64,000 bases of DNA from Nautilus pompilius. Lineage: Eukaryota > Mollusca > Cephalopoda > Nautilida > Nautilidae. The DNA is taken from contig JACATO010000201.1 of assembly GCA_018389105.1 (NCBI GenBank), positions 23,082 through 87,081 of the forward strand. The letters are read 5' to 3'. Numbering within the stretch: position 1 is the first letter of the stretch; every line of letters begins with the position of its first letter. The notes beneath the pieces were generated by a model. That model was not told the DNA's origin, searched no databases, and was given only the letters and a program-made list of their open reading frames with translations. Below, piece by piece: positions 51,894 to 64,000 of this stretch. Position numbers and translations under genes: made by a program.

Positions 51894-54800
51894 TAAGCTG
51901 AGTTTAAACCGAAGAATCGCGCTACTACACTGTGAAATCACTTTGATTTATCTCCCCTTTTGTGTTCATTATTTTACTTTCTACTCAAATCTTGGAGAGT
52001 TCATAGCTTTCTTTCTTGACTCAGTAATAAGTATACCGTTTCACACGTTTTGGGATATAGTGTTTTTTTTTTAAATTAAATTTAGTTAACTAAATCTATT
52101 AGTTAATATAAATGGAGTATTCATTAACTTGTATTTTATGCTTTTGTGATAAACTCCGCCAGAAATCAAAATATGAAAACTTTTTAACGCATATTTCATG
52201 TTGTTTTGGAATAATTAAATTATAGCATAAACCCGATCTATCCAAATAAATAAAGAAAAAATATATAATTAATATAAATACATTTTGGCTTATTTATTAG
52301 TTTTACTTTTGTTTGATCTACTCGGAACGAAATGTTCGAAATAAACAAGATTTCGCCGAGTGCCAATGTGAAGAGATGCTAAAATGTAATTTTCTCAAAT
52401 GAACTAAATCCAAGTTATCAATTGTTCACGCGATGAAGTGTATAATTTTCACCCTTTTTTGGATGTAGTGAAGATCTGACAAGACAACAGCTTAGATAGG
52501 GATTAATTTCTGATTTGATTTAACTGCAGGCGATAGCGATGTATTTCTTCTCGACTTTATCGATTACGTATCAAGCGGAGGGAAAAATGGCAGATTTTGC
52601 GTAAGCTTCGTTTTAAAACAATCGCCGGCGGAAATACAGAAGGGGGTTTGGGAAAGAAAAAAAAAAAAGGTATCAATAACAAGTATCTATCAAGGAAACG
52701 AAATTGCAGATCTCGAAATCAATGTTTATGTATTGTGGGGAGGGAGTTGTAATTTGGAGCTGACTCAGAGATATATTGGGAGAGTTTCCAGACAGCGAAA
52801 CTGCTCTCCTGTCTTGCTTCGCCATGGGGCTAACAGCGCAGTACTTCAGGTTGTCATTTTAAGTTTTGAAAAATACCGCAACAAGGACACAAAGAAAGGA
52901 ACAAAGAAATAAGATGGGGAAAGGATCGAACGTGGATGGTAAAGGACACCGAGTAATTATCATGATATCGTCTTTAAATAAGAAAAAAAAATTAGAGCGA
53001 TTCCAGAGAGAAAAGATAAACGGGACTTTTAACTTTTGAAGATGGTCAGTTGTATATCTATTACTGAAAAAGACGCAAAACTTTGCAAGAATAATGTCTT
53101 CATCTTTTGCTTTTATCGGCTTTAACATTAATGCTATTAAATGGAATCTTCAGTCCACTCTACCAAAATGTCATTATTAATTTCTGTTTCTCTGAAAATA
53201 AGTTTTGCGGTATTTATCAGAGAATATTTATATTTAAGGCGTCTGTATCCATTCACAGTTAATCGTTAGTGAAGTGGTGGTGGGTATTACTGAACTCTGC
53301 CTCCCGGTTGAAGTTGTGGTGGTTTTATCGGGTTACGTGGCTTGGCGATGGAAAAATTCACAAAAAATCAACAACCACGTATAGTTTGTTGATACTCCGA
53401 CTAAACAGCAAAAACATTAGGTTACTTATTTCTTCCGCAGTTGTCGTCTTTGTCTCAACATGGCTGGCCACAATGCAGTTCTTATACTATTGGCATCGGC
53501 GAGCTAAGTTACAAATGGTATCAAATATAACCAAATTTGTACCTTCTGCTCTGGATAAATTCTTTAGCATTTCAATTGTGCTTGCACATAATTCATTGTT
53601 ACAAAGGTTGCAATCCACCAAGAGTATTGTAGCGTAGTACAGCTTAAGTACAATATTTTATTATGAAATATATTGTTTTAATGTTTTCTAGTTCACACCA
53701 ACAAGTACTCTCTCTCCACACACACATACATACAAACAGATGCGTACCTCCATCAGAAATCTTTTTTTCAAATTGGCGTCTCGTCATCTCTCGTTCAGCT
53801 AAGTTATCTTCGCGCAATTCGTATCAAATACCTGTCCAAGACAATCTGCAATAGATTAAAATACTTACTAACTTTTATTTGTTTCTACTGCTAATCAACA
53901 AGTTTCTAGAATGACCGCATCTCCGCGATAATAGCACATGAAATAATGGTTAATTTATTAAACTCTCCAGTTTTCATCTGTCTTGTATTTGTTCTGTATT
54001 TTTAGTGAAGAGAATTTTTGTTCGAAGCTTCAGCTTATCCCATTTCACGCTGGTCACGTAATGAAGGTTGTCTGGGCACAAAGTCTGTTTTGGGATTCGA
54101 AAGGTTATAATCTAGATATAATTATGTTGCATTATCGGTAATCGTTAAGGTCAAATAGTCATTAAAAAGTGCAGGGGGCGTGACGAAGAAGTTCGTTTTG
54201 TTTAAAGTATGGTTTTTATTGCTCAATATCAGGTCTTCCACATGGATGACAGGCTGTGAAATGACAGAGTCGCCTCTTTGCTTTGTCAAGAATTTTCTTT
54301 TTTTTCTTGTTTTGATTTATTATTTTCTGTTGTCGTTTCCTTTTACAGATGTCTTGTAATTTCAATAGATGAGTAATTCAGGGTCCTTTATCAGTGGTAG
54401 AGTACTAAAATATGCGTCAGGCGTCAAAGAGATTTCCCTGTAGCTAATATCGACCTATCCAGCAAGCTGTTTTTATATTACACGCACAATGATGATGCAT
54501 AAATTACTGCCGTTATCCCGTCGGGGTCGCGGGTCCGCCTGTTGATCCCTCGTTCACCGAATTTTAAAAGTGTTGTGGCGACTTTGCACGAGAGTTCTCC
54601 CCCTTTTGTCTTTAAAGAAGCTGAACAAACTATTTTCATAGTTCTTCGAAGTTGCGATATGTGGGGCTCGGAAACTGTTTCATTATATATAGAAATTTAA
54701 CAGATTACATAATGATGTAATACGTCGTCAGTTCAGTTTCAAGAGGTAAAACTTTAATTCATGTCTCAGACAAATTTCTCTGGCCTTTCCATGATTTAAA

Positions 54801-55469
54801 TTATTTTCGTTTTGCAAGAAATTATCTCCAAAGATCGCCAAAGAGGATTTTTTTTTATATTTCTTAAAGTCAAACGGCCGCAGTGCAGTATTACATCATA
54901 AACGACGTTCATGTTTAAATATCGGGCGGATAACCAAAAGTAAAGGGAGAGCTCGTGACTCGTCATTTCTCTAACGTAATGAAAGCAACTTTCAACGTAA
55001 TTCTACCCTTTTCTCTACTTTTAAAGAAAGATAAAGTATGAATAAATTGCTATATAAAGTTTTAATAATAACGAAGAAGAAATGACAGCCTATAGTAATT
55101 AAGTAAGCAAGCAGACTTTAGAGTATTTTCGGAATTTAGGGTTTAGAAATGTATAAATTTTCGGCATTGGTAATTAGAGAATCTGACCTTACTGTCATAA
55201 TTTTTGCAATGGTGCAGTCGTGCGCTGTTTGTGTCAAAAGTAGTTGTACTGTGTTGAAGACAGGCGGAATTTCGCATCATTAAACATTTTTGATAGACGG
55301 CGATAAGTAAGTAATTCAATTTCCTATCTGACGTCAATCGTTTCTTTAGAACTTCCTGGTCGCGGGGTAAGTTTGATGTTCCGAAGACAGATTTCGCGTC
55401 AAACACAATAATTAAGATGTAGCGTTGTCAGAGCAGCGGGAAGATGCGGACACATCTTGTATTGGAGCC
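51891..55469. other. AT-rich non-coding sequence
   Basis: No gene was recognised. The 122-codon plus frame at 53269-53637 has one hydrophobic stretch but no recognisable similarity, and is within the length expected by chance. Confidence 0.4.
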
Positions 55470-55500
<31 letters not shown>

Positions 55501-55520
55501 GCGCGCGCACGCACGCACAC
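55470..55520 (+). repeat. (AC)n-(GC)n-(GCAC)n microsatellite
   Basis: About 15 AC units, then GCGCGC, then GCAC units. Alternating purine-pyrimidine throughout, so it could adopt Z-DNA. Confidence 0.95.
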
Positions 55521-55686
55521 ATCTCGTACAAAGCCGGAACAGATCACTGATGAGTGTTTGAGTGATGTCAGAGTGGAGCTTTCTTAACATTCGCGGTCAT
55601 CAAGTACGAAATGCAATTAATTTGTACTTCGATTACCTCTGTAATACGAAGCAGACTCAGAAAAAGTACGTATCACTAGTTGTAGC

Positions 55687-55714
55687 TAATAATAATAAGA
55701 AGAAGAAGAAGAAA
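55687..55714 (+). repeat. Compound (AAT)n-(AAG)n microsatellite
   Basis: Three to four AAT units followed by about five AAG units. Confidence 0.9.
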
Positions 55715-55979
55715 GTAAAATACATATAAATTACTGTCATTACGTCTGGAAAAGAAATTTTCTTATTTTGATTTAAAGAAAAGATTATTTAAATGTCTTT
55801 AAATTCTTCTTTTGATTGAAAGAGAAGCACAAAATAACAGATGTTTGTTCCTTTTTTTTTTTCATTTATTTTCCGTTTTTCAAATAACCTGAGACCCCAT
55901 CCAGTTGGAGTTCGATCCAAACCTACTAACTGATATGTTTTCCCCTAATAACATCTGTCGTGACCCAATACGGGTTAAA

Positions 55980-56125
55980 GGCCTGGTCATGCAAAATGCA
56001 TATTCAAAAGAGCCAAAAACGTTCCTAAACTGATATGCAAAATAAACTGGGTTATTATAAACAGCTGCATCACGGGATGAGAGTAACGCAAGAAATCGTC
56101 ACGTGACGTCAATACGTCACTAAAA
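55980..56125. promoter_or_regulatory. Octamer-like and CRE/E-box motif cluster
   Basis: ATGCAAAATGCATAT (55989-56003) and a second ATGCAAAAT (56035-56043) resemble POU octamer sites. CACGTGACGTCAATACGTCAC (split here as CACGTGACGTCA and ATACGTCAC, about 56101-56120) overlaps an E-box with a perfect CRE. The clustering within about 140 bp suggests an enhancer, but this is motif evidence only. Confidence 0.22.
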
Positions 56126-56929
56126 AACAACAACAACGTGGTCATAAGTCACATCTTTCAAGACTCTGAGTTCCTAAAGATGGCATGACCATGTTGTTTT
56201 ATTTTGTTCTTGTTTATGGCGTCATGGCTGTATGGGGCATCCTTATTAAAAGCTGTAATAAAAGGATTGATGACTTCCAAAGTAAAAGACCGGAAAAGGA
56301 TACAGAGATCTTCCGTATTTTTTGCTTTTCTTTTTATTACACAGAGAGTAGAATCTTATTTATCCGTTTTAGTTGTAGCCGTACAATTTTATTTCCTATT
56401 TAATTGTCTAAAGCAGCTTAAAGATTTATTTTTAGTTAACAAGTTTAAATTAATAATGTTTTTTTAAAAAAAAATCAACGATACTTTTAATGTTTTTTTA
56501 TGCAGAAGACAAAGGAGCTGCGTTCATTTCAAACCTTGTTCGTATGTTAAAACTGGTGATATCTTTGTACTGTCGGTTTTTTTTCCCTTCTTCTAAACGT
56601 TACAAGAATTATTTAAAGTAAAACTATTGCTTTGAAAATTTTACCATGGGGAATAGGTTTCGTGTCTTTTAAATACGGTTAGCTGAAAACATTGCGAATG
56701 TATTGAAATCGCAACATTTGATATCGGATACAAGCAGGGCTTTCTGTTTTGTTTAGGGACAGCGTCACTTTGCGAATTTGAAGATATTCAACTGTGTCTA
56801 TTATCTGGTAGAAGACTCGTGTTTAACCTCTGGGCTCGCTGCGTGTACTAAAACTTGATTGAAGGAAATGAGAAGTTTTTTCAGCAGCTGCTGTGTTTCC
56901 CGGGATACAAGTTAATAGGAACGTGTCCC

Positions 56930-57360
56930 CAAACTGCGAGCTGGGTGCGGCCCCATTGGCTGAGACGGTGCTGGCGGGCTTCCGCTCTCCAATCGGTGTT
57001 TCCCGGCTAGCGGAAGGGAGAAATAGATTGTTATTGTTGTAGGGTCTCTACTGACATCGGAACACGGGGCCGCGAACAGGGAGCACGCAACGCGATCGAT
57101 CGAGTGACGGGCGAGTTTTATTAAAGACACTTCCGAGGAGAAAGGAAAATATGACGGGAGGAAGACGACGCCCGTACCGCGGAAAGAAAGAAGGGCGTAG
57201 GAGAGGGATGGGGAGGAAAGCAGAGGAAAAGCACGCCACCAGCCTGGGAAAGAGAGGGCCGCGTGTACGTGGTTCCGATGAAGGTTGAGCAAGAATCCGC
57301 TCGAAACTTTCATTGACTCATCCGTTCTTGAAAACCGCCGCGTGTCTCCAAGGAGATTGA
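56930..57360. promoter_or_regulatory. CpG-rich block with paired CCAAT boxes, possible promoter
   Basis: A sharp rise in G+C and CpG relative to its surroundings. It contains an inverted CCAAT box (ATTGG, 56955-56959) and a direct one (CCAAT, 56989-56993) about 30 bp apart, as at many NF-Y-dependent promoters, plus CGATCGATCG at about 57093. The minus-strand frame of 133 codons at 56912-57313 is likely a by-product of the composition. No TATA box is obvious. Confidence 0.3.
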
Positions 57361-57667
57361 TGAGGATGGTGTTTGGCGAAGTAACTTCATCAAATGTAGC
57401 GTGAGAATGTCAGTCATGGGCGTCCTAGCATAAACTAGGTAAAATGTCACTTGTTCATTATTATTTTAGTTGCTCCAGACCCTCTTCCTGTTCAAATAAA
57501 GTAGAGGATGAGTTTGTTTGTTTTTCTCGGGCGTTTACAGGAGGAGGAACAAACGTTCTCGGTGTTATTGGCAAATAAATGTTATTGTATAGCGCCATTA
57601 GGGACGCGACCGGAGTTTGGAGGCCTGGTTAATGGATTTAATACGACTGAATGCCGCGGATCTTGTT

Positions 57668-57757
57668 CTCTCTCCCTCCTCTCTCTCTCCTCTCTCTCTC
57701 TCTCTCCCTCTCTCTCTCTCCCTCTCTCTCTCTCTCCTCTCACTCTCTCTCTCCTTT
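57668..57757 (+). repeat. (CT)n microsatellite with CCT interruptions
   Basis: About 90 bp of CTCTCT with CTCCCTC and CTCAC breaks; overlapping serine/leucine-rich frames are artefacts. Confidence 0.95.
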
Positions 57758-60289
57758 TCTACCGTTTCTTCTCCGTAAGATTTTCCGATCCTTCCCTACG
57801 CTCCGCAGAAGAAAGAGTCCGCCGATCCAAGTTTGTCGCTACCCTGGAAGATAACTGAAAGTGATCAGCGTGTTTGTTATAAAAGTGAAGGACGGTTTAT
57901 TGCACCTGGTGCTCGAAGCAGCTTTCCTTTTCTCTCGCGATGGCTTTTTTTTTTTAAAACGGAAGAAGACAATAACTTACTTTGATCTGTAGTCGTCATA
58001 AAATTACTTTTTTTAAAAAAAAAAGTCTATTAGCAATAAAATCAAAATAGTATCCTTTACTAGGGTATTAGTAAAACTTTGACGCTACAGTGTATATTTA
58101 CAGAAGTTAGAGGGTTAGTTCCGAGGAGAAGGGCTGGTTTTGCTGAAAATGTCAGTGACTATATAAACGAAAAAGTATCGCCGTAAGCAGAATAACTGGT
58201 GGTACATCAGTGGTAGTTACAGCAGAAAATTGTTATAGATTTACTATGCTGGTGATTTTGTTAGCAGGAGATGAATTACTGTCACGTGTTACCTTCTTGT
58301 GGCTGCTAATATCTGAGTAAGACGATGGTTTATGCTCGATCATGGCCGACAGAGGTCAGCTGTGCGTGGCCCATTTAAGCAAAGTAGACAATATGAGGAA
58401 ATCAGGAATGTTCATTACATTGTTCATTATTATTTTATGAAGAAACTGCGTCACGGGTGTTTTCAAAGAAATATTTTTTTAAAATACTTGCTGAAACACT
58501 TGCAGAGATGTGAATAATATAAGAAATGTTCTATTTATCTGGTGATAACTATTTGGTTTTCAGACATTTTATATCAGAATATCGTATATTGGTTTTGATA
58601 AATTACTGAAAGAAGACTAAAACTCGAAACTATTGTGACATATGTCACTACTATTTATATTTGTGCTTACTGCTAAACTGAGTTATCAGATGCGTGTAAG
58701 AGATAATTGATCGGTATTTCGAAGACCGTCAATTTCGTGATTTAAAGCGCTTTAAAAGAACACAATCAGTGACTTAAGAACTATGACGCACGATTGAACA
58801 TAAGGCAGCACTGTACAATTATGATGCACACAAAGTCCATTTTTTGTTTTTCTTGGCACAAGAGTTATAGCGCTGCCAATATTTTATCTGAAGAATTTTG
58901 AGTTTAAATTAATAACTTAGAGGATATGTTTTTATTTATGGAATAAATAAAGTAACATTATTAACAGACTTTAACGCTTTAAAACTCAAGAATCCTTTGC
59001 GCTTTTATATGCAAAAATAATACAAATCGTGAAGGAAACGTTCTTATTTGCCTTCTTCAGGACAGTCCAAAAAGAATTTCTTTTCTTGGTTGATTACACT
59101 CAGATGAAACTTGACCAAATACCAATTCCAGCCTGGTCTTATTTGAACGTCTCTAGTATAATGATGTGGGTATGTCTCATGTGTCCGTGTCAACAAACCT
59201 TTGTTACAGCATCAAAACAAGAAGACATGTGGTAAGATGTAAGGGTCGATATAGAAAGAGGTCAGAGTGGCGGCCAATATTTATCAACCTACAGTTCAGC
59301 CAAACCATACATGTATCCAGATTTTGATGAGGTTCTTCGCAGCAGCAATCTGAATGAAGAGTTGGGGGTCTTAATTATTAACTTTCCGGACTGCGAAGAG
59401 GGGGGGGGACTGGAATGAAAAGCACAATCAAGGCGTCTCAGGAAAGATTTACAGAAAGGAAAGACGCTAACTCTATACAGTATACCCAACTAGGTAAGTT
59501 AAGTGAAAGGAGAAGTATAGTTCGTTTCTGGTTAACTAACAATGAACAAAAATGTATCTACGCCCCCTATCGGATCTTTACATAAGTCATTAAAAATGAA
59601 GTAAAGATAAAGATTTTTTGTCCGAGTGCTCAATGTCTCATCGATACACTGATACACCTGAATGAACCCTCAGTTACGTATTCCTTTGAAGCTTTTTATT
59701 AATTGTTCATACATTTTCTGAAGAGTCAGTTGAAAATTATGATTAATCCCGAGATTTCAGCTCGTCGGGTACAGCAGGGTTCATTCTAGACAGCGCCTGC
59801 GTGAGAGTAAGGTTTTATTTCAGCAGTATATCGCTAGCTGTATCGGAGAAGCATAGCTAATCGTGGTAACCACGCAAAACGCAGTCTCCGGCTGAAATAT
59901 AAAGCAAAAAAAAAATCGAATTTCTACATTCTATGTTAAAGACCTGAAACGTGTTCTGAGTCGGACGTTTCTTCACGTAGACGGCGCCTTAACAGCACTG
60001 ATGCTTTCTTCTCTCGCACGCACTATGAAACTTTACTTCGGTCGTGTATATATTTATGCATCGGGTAATCTGCAGTACACAAAGGGAGCGTCAGGGGCTC
60101 GACGGAGCTTGGGTAAGGGCGGGGTGCGGTACCGATCTCCTCACTGTAGGGTTCAGCCAGACGGGAACCGTTTGAGAGAAAGACAGTTTCCTTCTCGGAA
60201 ACCTTTCGTAAACGTTTTCGGAAATATTTCCTCAGATTAGGTTCCTGAAACAATATCTGAAACCTTCGGAGCGTAGTTCATTCTAAGTC
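57758..60289. other. Unique non-coding sequence
   Basis: No gene was recognised. A poly(G) run lies at about 59401-59409. One isolated unit resembling the 27.4-28.9 kb minisatellite (ATGAAGTAAAGATAAAG) occurs near 59597. Confidence 0.4.
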
Positions 60290-60484
60290 GATGGCATCTG
60301 TTACTTGTCTACTGCGCAGACGAACTCGTTCCGGGGTGGGGCTGGCCGGCCGTGTTAGCCCCCAGCACTGCTACATGACGCTCGCGAAACTCTTTCTTTT
60401 CCTTCTTTATACTTAGTATGAAAATTAGCCGACTGCTTTCCTCGGACAATAATTTCTTCTCTTTTTCTAAAGTTTGTTTTTTTC

Positions 60485-60508
60485 TCCTTCTTCTTCTTCT
60501 TCTTCTTA
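60485..60508 (+). repeat. (CTT)n microsatellite
   Basis: About eight CTT units. Confidence 0.9.
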
Positions 60509-61164
60509 TGCTGATTTCTCATTTCGCCAGCCCCTCTGCTGTTCCCCCTCCGCCCCACGCAGCCCTCCTCCTCCGCTTGTATCTGCCTTTGATTTTCTTT
60601 TGCCATCACTCGCCCGCCGTCTCAAGTAGCTGGCTTACGTACTAGCGGGCGCCCAGCCCCTGACTGTGAGCCCGAATGGGAGTTATGAACGCATTGAGAC
60701 CTTCCCCTTTCTTGTTTTGTAGACCCTATTACATATTGCTTTTAACGGGCCGTGATAAAAGAACGCATGCACGCGCTTGACGACCGCTAACAAACAGGAA
60801 CAGGCGCACGTGCCGGTCGGCCGGTAGCGAGTGCACGTCCGTGTAGCTTCGCAGGTGTTTTTATTCGCCTCCTCCCACCCCCACGAGACCACGGCGTGTA
60901 CACACACCCCTCCCCGAGCCCGGCCACTTCTAGAAAGTGTTTTCCTACAGCGATATCGCTGAAAATGCAAATCGAGTCTCGGCGAATGATTTAACTTTTT
61001 CCAGCTGCTTTTTCTGTTTCTAAAAAAAACAAAAAAGGAAAATGACAAATTACTATTGAGGGGAGCTTTATGTTCGGTCCAGCCACTGGCGGAGACTGAG
61101 ACGGATCGGGAGGTTAGACCGTCCACGGCTGGCCAGTTACTCACTCGTTCGCCCCCTACCGGCC

Positions 61165-61207
61165 ACGGCTCGGCTCGGTTCGACTCGGCTCGCCTCGGCT
61201 CGGCTCC
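61165..61207 (+). repeat. (CGGCT)n GC-rich pentanucleotide repeat
   Basis: About eight to nine copies of CGGCT with substitutions (CGGTT, CGACT, CGCCT). Confidence 0.9.
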
Positions 61208-61210
61208 CTC

Positions 61211-64000
61211 GAATACATTTGGAATAATGACTGAATAAAAAATTAATACAAGTTTGTACACGGCTCCAATATGTATATATGAATCAGTTAATTATTAATA
61301 TTTATATTGTATACTTATTCTTCTGTTTTCATGGTTTCTGTTTGGAACCCGTAGCTTAAAGATAGAAAATACGAATAGAATCAATAAATAAGTAAATGTC
61401 TCTAAATATTAGAACAGAAAAACCATTAATTAAAAGCTGGTAGATATAAAAGTAGAACAAAGTTAATCGAAAGACAATAGAAAAAATAGAAAAAACAAAT
61501 AATAAATGTTAAATTTATATATAAATGATAAATTAAAATGAATAAATAAAGGCGAGTAGATCATGTTAATAATTAAAAGTAAAAAAAAATCAATTTCATA
61601 TAGAATATTTGTTGGAAATGAATAAGTAAAAGTGTATGTTTATGAACGATTAACTATTAAAAGAGATACAGTTTAATTAAAACGAATGGATGTATACGTA
61701 AGTGGAGGGAGAGAGAGACTAACCTCTTTTCTTCACGATTTGGTCATAACTTATTATCTCCTATTCAGCATCTTTAAAAGGCCAGCTGATCTTCATGACT
61801 GAAGCAACGCAGCGCCGTTATGGCCAGTTAAGCCTCTCTGTACTTCTTTCAATCTTAATCTTCAAAAAACCGTAAGGAATTCAAGACTAGAACTCAGTTT
61901 AAAATGCTTCACTGAAGAGTTATTATTCAAATAAAGAGAAATACCTCGTATTTACTGAGTAAGGCAAAGTCCATCCTTACGTGCTAGTTTCTGAAAACGA
62001 TTAACTCTACAAGGCGTTTCGTGGTACTTACTAATAGACTATATGCCATTTATTGGCAAATTAAAGACTTTGTCTGTTTTTGTTCCTTTTGATAATATAT
62101 AAATTAATCGGTTCAGTAGACAGGGGAAGCGTTCATCTCAAATAGTGAAAAAATTACTTAAAAGTAAATAACTCTCGTCGTCATGGTTACAAATAAACAA
62201 AAGGGGGATTAATGATGATGATGATGATAATGATGATGAAGTTAATAAGCGGGGTTTTTTTATAACAATGTTTACAAATATTTTAATGTGTAAAGTATTA
62301 AAAGTAGTTTAATTGTTAAACTTTTATTTTATTTTATTTTTTTTAGAAATAATATAATTTAAGATGGCTGAAGCGAGTGGGGAATTAACCATGTAATCTG
62401 GAAGCACCTTAATGAAATATAGCCCCTTTTCCTTCGGGAAAGAGATTGGTGGCTGAGTAATTCATAACAACACGGAAATTCCCAGTCCTGGAACTCCTGT
62501 ATACAACTACAATGGCTGGACGTGGAACCGCAACTTACCTTCAAAGTTAGAATTGTCTTACGAAATCAAAACCGTTTGCAACTCTTGTTCTTCGCTTTTG
62601 TTTTCTTCTCCCATCAAAGAGCAAAGAGCAACTCGATCAATCGTTATCAAAACGTTCCACTCTCATTGTGTAGCTGCACCACGTCTGGATTGGTCTGCTA
62701 AAAACTCTTCGAAGAGTTTCGAGCTTGTATGTATTTAATGCCACTACCCTCTATTTCTAAACTCTGCAGCTTTTGTTTTTGTATGCGACCCATGGCACTG
62801 GTTCACACGACATGCGTTAGACATCAGCTGTTCAGATGATTTGTACACCGAGAAGTAATTGATGGATTACTTGAAATCAATCCTCGGTCATTTCTATTTC
62901 TGCCCTTTTTCAAAATGATTTTTAAAAAAAGAGAAAAGATCAAAAATGTTATTTACTTTCTGATGGAAGTTGCCAGCACAGAAGCTCGATTGTCTCTGTA
63001 ACTGTTTCGTCAGAGATGAAAGATATAGCTGAGCAGAACGTACGATGCAAGTCGTTAGCATCGGAATATTGTTTCACTTTTGACTCTTATTAATCGGTCA
63101 AAGTTTGACAGGAAAATAGAAACCGGCTAAATACATAAATAAATACGAATAAAAAATGGTTGATCAGAAAAGACATTTTAAATCTGTGCATAATCCATGA
63201 ATGTAGAGAAATGGTTAAATTTTAGACTTACAATATGTTCGTAAACACATCAAAATGCTATATGTTGTTTTCATTTCGATGATATCTTAGTGAAGCTATG
63301 TAGCTTTTCTGAGCGACAGAATCTAAAGGGGGAATAAGTCTTATGTCGCTGAACACATCTGTTCAATTATTTATATCCTTGACGTGAGTTTAAGTAAAAA
63401 AAAAAAATCTTAAAATTAAAAGGTACTTCATTCGTCAGCCTCCTCGTCTGAATACAAAGGCTTCGGGTAGAATTTTTTATCAGCAGCTGTATTCATTATA
63501 ACTTTTTTTAACCGACTTCTCGAATACCTACGATTAGCAGAAGTCTATCAAGTTGCAAGAAGTACTCAAGCCACGGTAATTGAACACGTGCCGATCGATG
63601 CAAAAAAAAAAAAAAAAGTAAGGTCGGGATGTGATTATAGTCGGGCTGTTTTTTTCCTCTGGCTCGAACTCTCCCTGACCACTGCTCAACAGCTACTAAC
63701 TGCACCCAGCTAACTCAATCGCGTCGCCAAGGCTGGTATCCCGGAACTCCCTCTTTCTAGCCGACCACCCTGAGCTCGCGGCTCAGAACAGGTGTCCGCA
63801 GTTTAGTTTTTTAGTCGTATAGTCCTGAACTAATTTACCTACTTTCGATATTAAAACATTTCCCTCTGGACAAAAATATTCCCCGACAAAAGCAACGCGC
63901 AAAGGGACAAATTTAAAGGGTGCATTCCGTCTGGAAACTATTCTTCTAAAATAGATAACTTAGTTACAGGTGACCACGTTTTTTAATGAGTCATATTTTT
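61211..64000. other. AT-rich non-coding sequence
   Basis: No gene was recognised. An extremely AT-rich, A/T-biased stretch runs from about 61210 to 61690. An A-run lies at about 63601-63617. Confidence 0.4.
62213..62240 (+). repeat. (ATG)n microsatellite
   Basis: About nine ATG/GAT units with one ATA break. Confidence 0.92.

Larger units (their letters stand above)
60290..61210. other. GC/CpG-rich region, no recognised gene
   Basis: Markedly GC-richer than the rest of the window. The 192-codon minus-strand frame at 60683-61261, the longest in the window, falls here. It is rich in A, E, R and S from the GC-rich repeat and has no recognisable domain, so I do not call it a gene. The region could hold a CpG-type promoter. 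Confidence 0.35.

Noticed and set aside
53269..53637. 122-codon plus frame with a hydrophobic segment
   Set aside because: One membrane-like stretch is common in translated AT-rich DNA; no similarity or splice support.
60683..61261. 192-codon minus-strand frame, longest in the window
   Set aside because: Lies in a GC-rich stretch that suppresses stop codons and includes the CGGCT pentanucleotide repeat; no domain or conserved motif is visible.

Overview
The window looks like gene-poor, AT-rich nuclear DNA from an invertebrate animal. The longest open frames are about 100-190 codons. None reads as a conserved cellular protein, and frames of that size are expected by chance in 64 kb of this composition. 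Several features fit a mollusc, possibly a cephalopod: CpG is not depleted, simple repeats (AAT, AG, AC) are dense, Tc1/mariner remnants are scattered throughout, and there are motifs like AAGGGAGAYAAY/TTATCTCCCC that I associate with molluscan intergenic DNA. This taxonomic call is an inference with low to moderate confidence.

Layout. Positions 1 to about 5420 are the edge of a tandem satellite array. Its monomers are about 165 bp and fall into four types (A-B-C-D), repeated as a higher-order unit of about 667 bp. Order and similarity decay toward the right-hand edge. A 705-bp Tc1/mariner-superfamily element (2336-3040) sits in one D monomer with a TA target duplication. It carries a truncated, frameshifted DDE transposase on the minus strand, the only protein-coding homology I recognise in the window.

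From 5.4 kb to the end the sequence is mostly unique and non-coding. It is interrupted by microsatellites, a 25-bp minisatellite (15.5 kb), a degenerate minisatellite of about 45-bp units (27.4-28.9 kb), two short tandem duplications (26.3 and 33.1 kb), and several MITE-like elements. The MITE-like elements are two copies of one family at 10.57 and 24.8 kb in opposite orientation, one at 35.25 kb, and a foldback element at 48.9 kb. A segment of about 760 bp occurs twice in direct orientation (39.24 and 46.87 kb); the copies differ mainly in an expanded ATT tract.

A few places look like possible regulatory DNA: CpG-rich blocks near 9.8-10.05, 56.9-57.4 and 60.3-61.2 kb, and CRE plus TATA arrangements near 38.9 and 46.3 kb. 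These are motif-level calls only. No rRNA, confident tRNA, CRISPR array or operon-like structure was seen.
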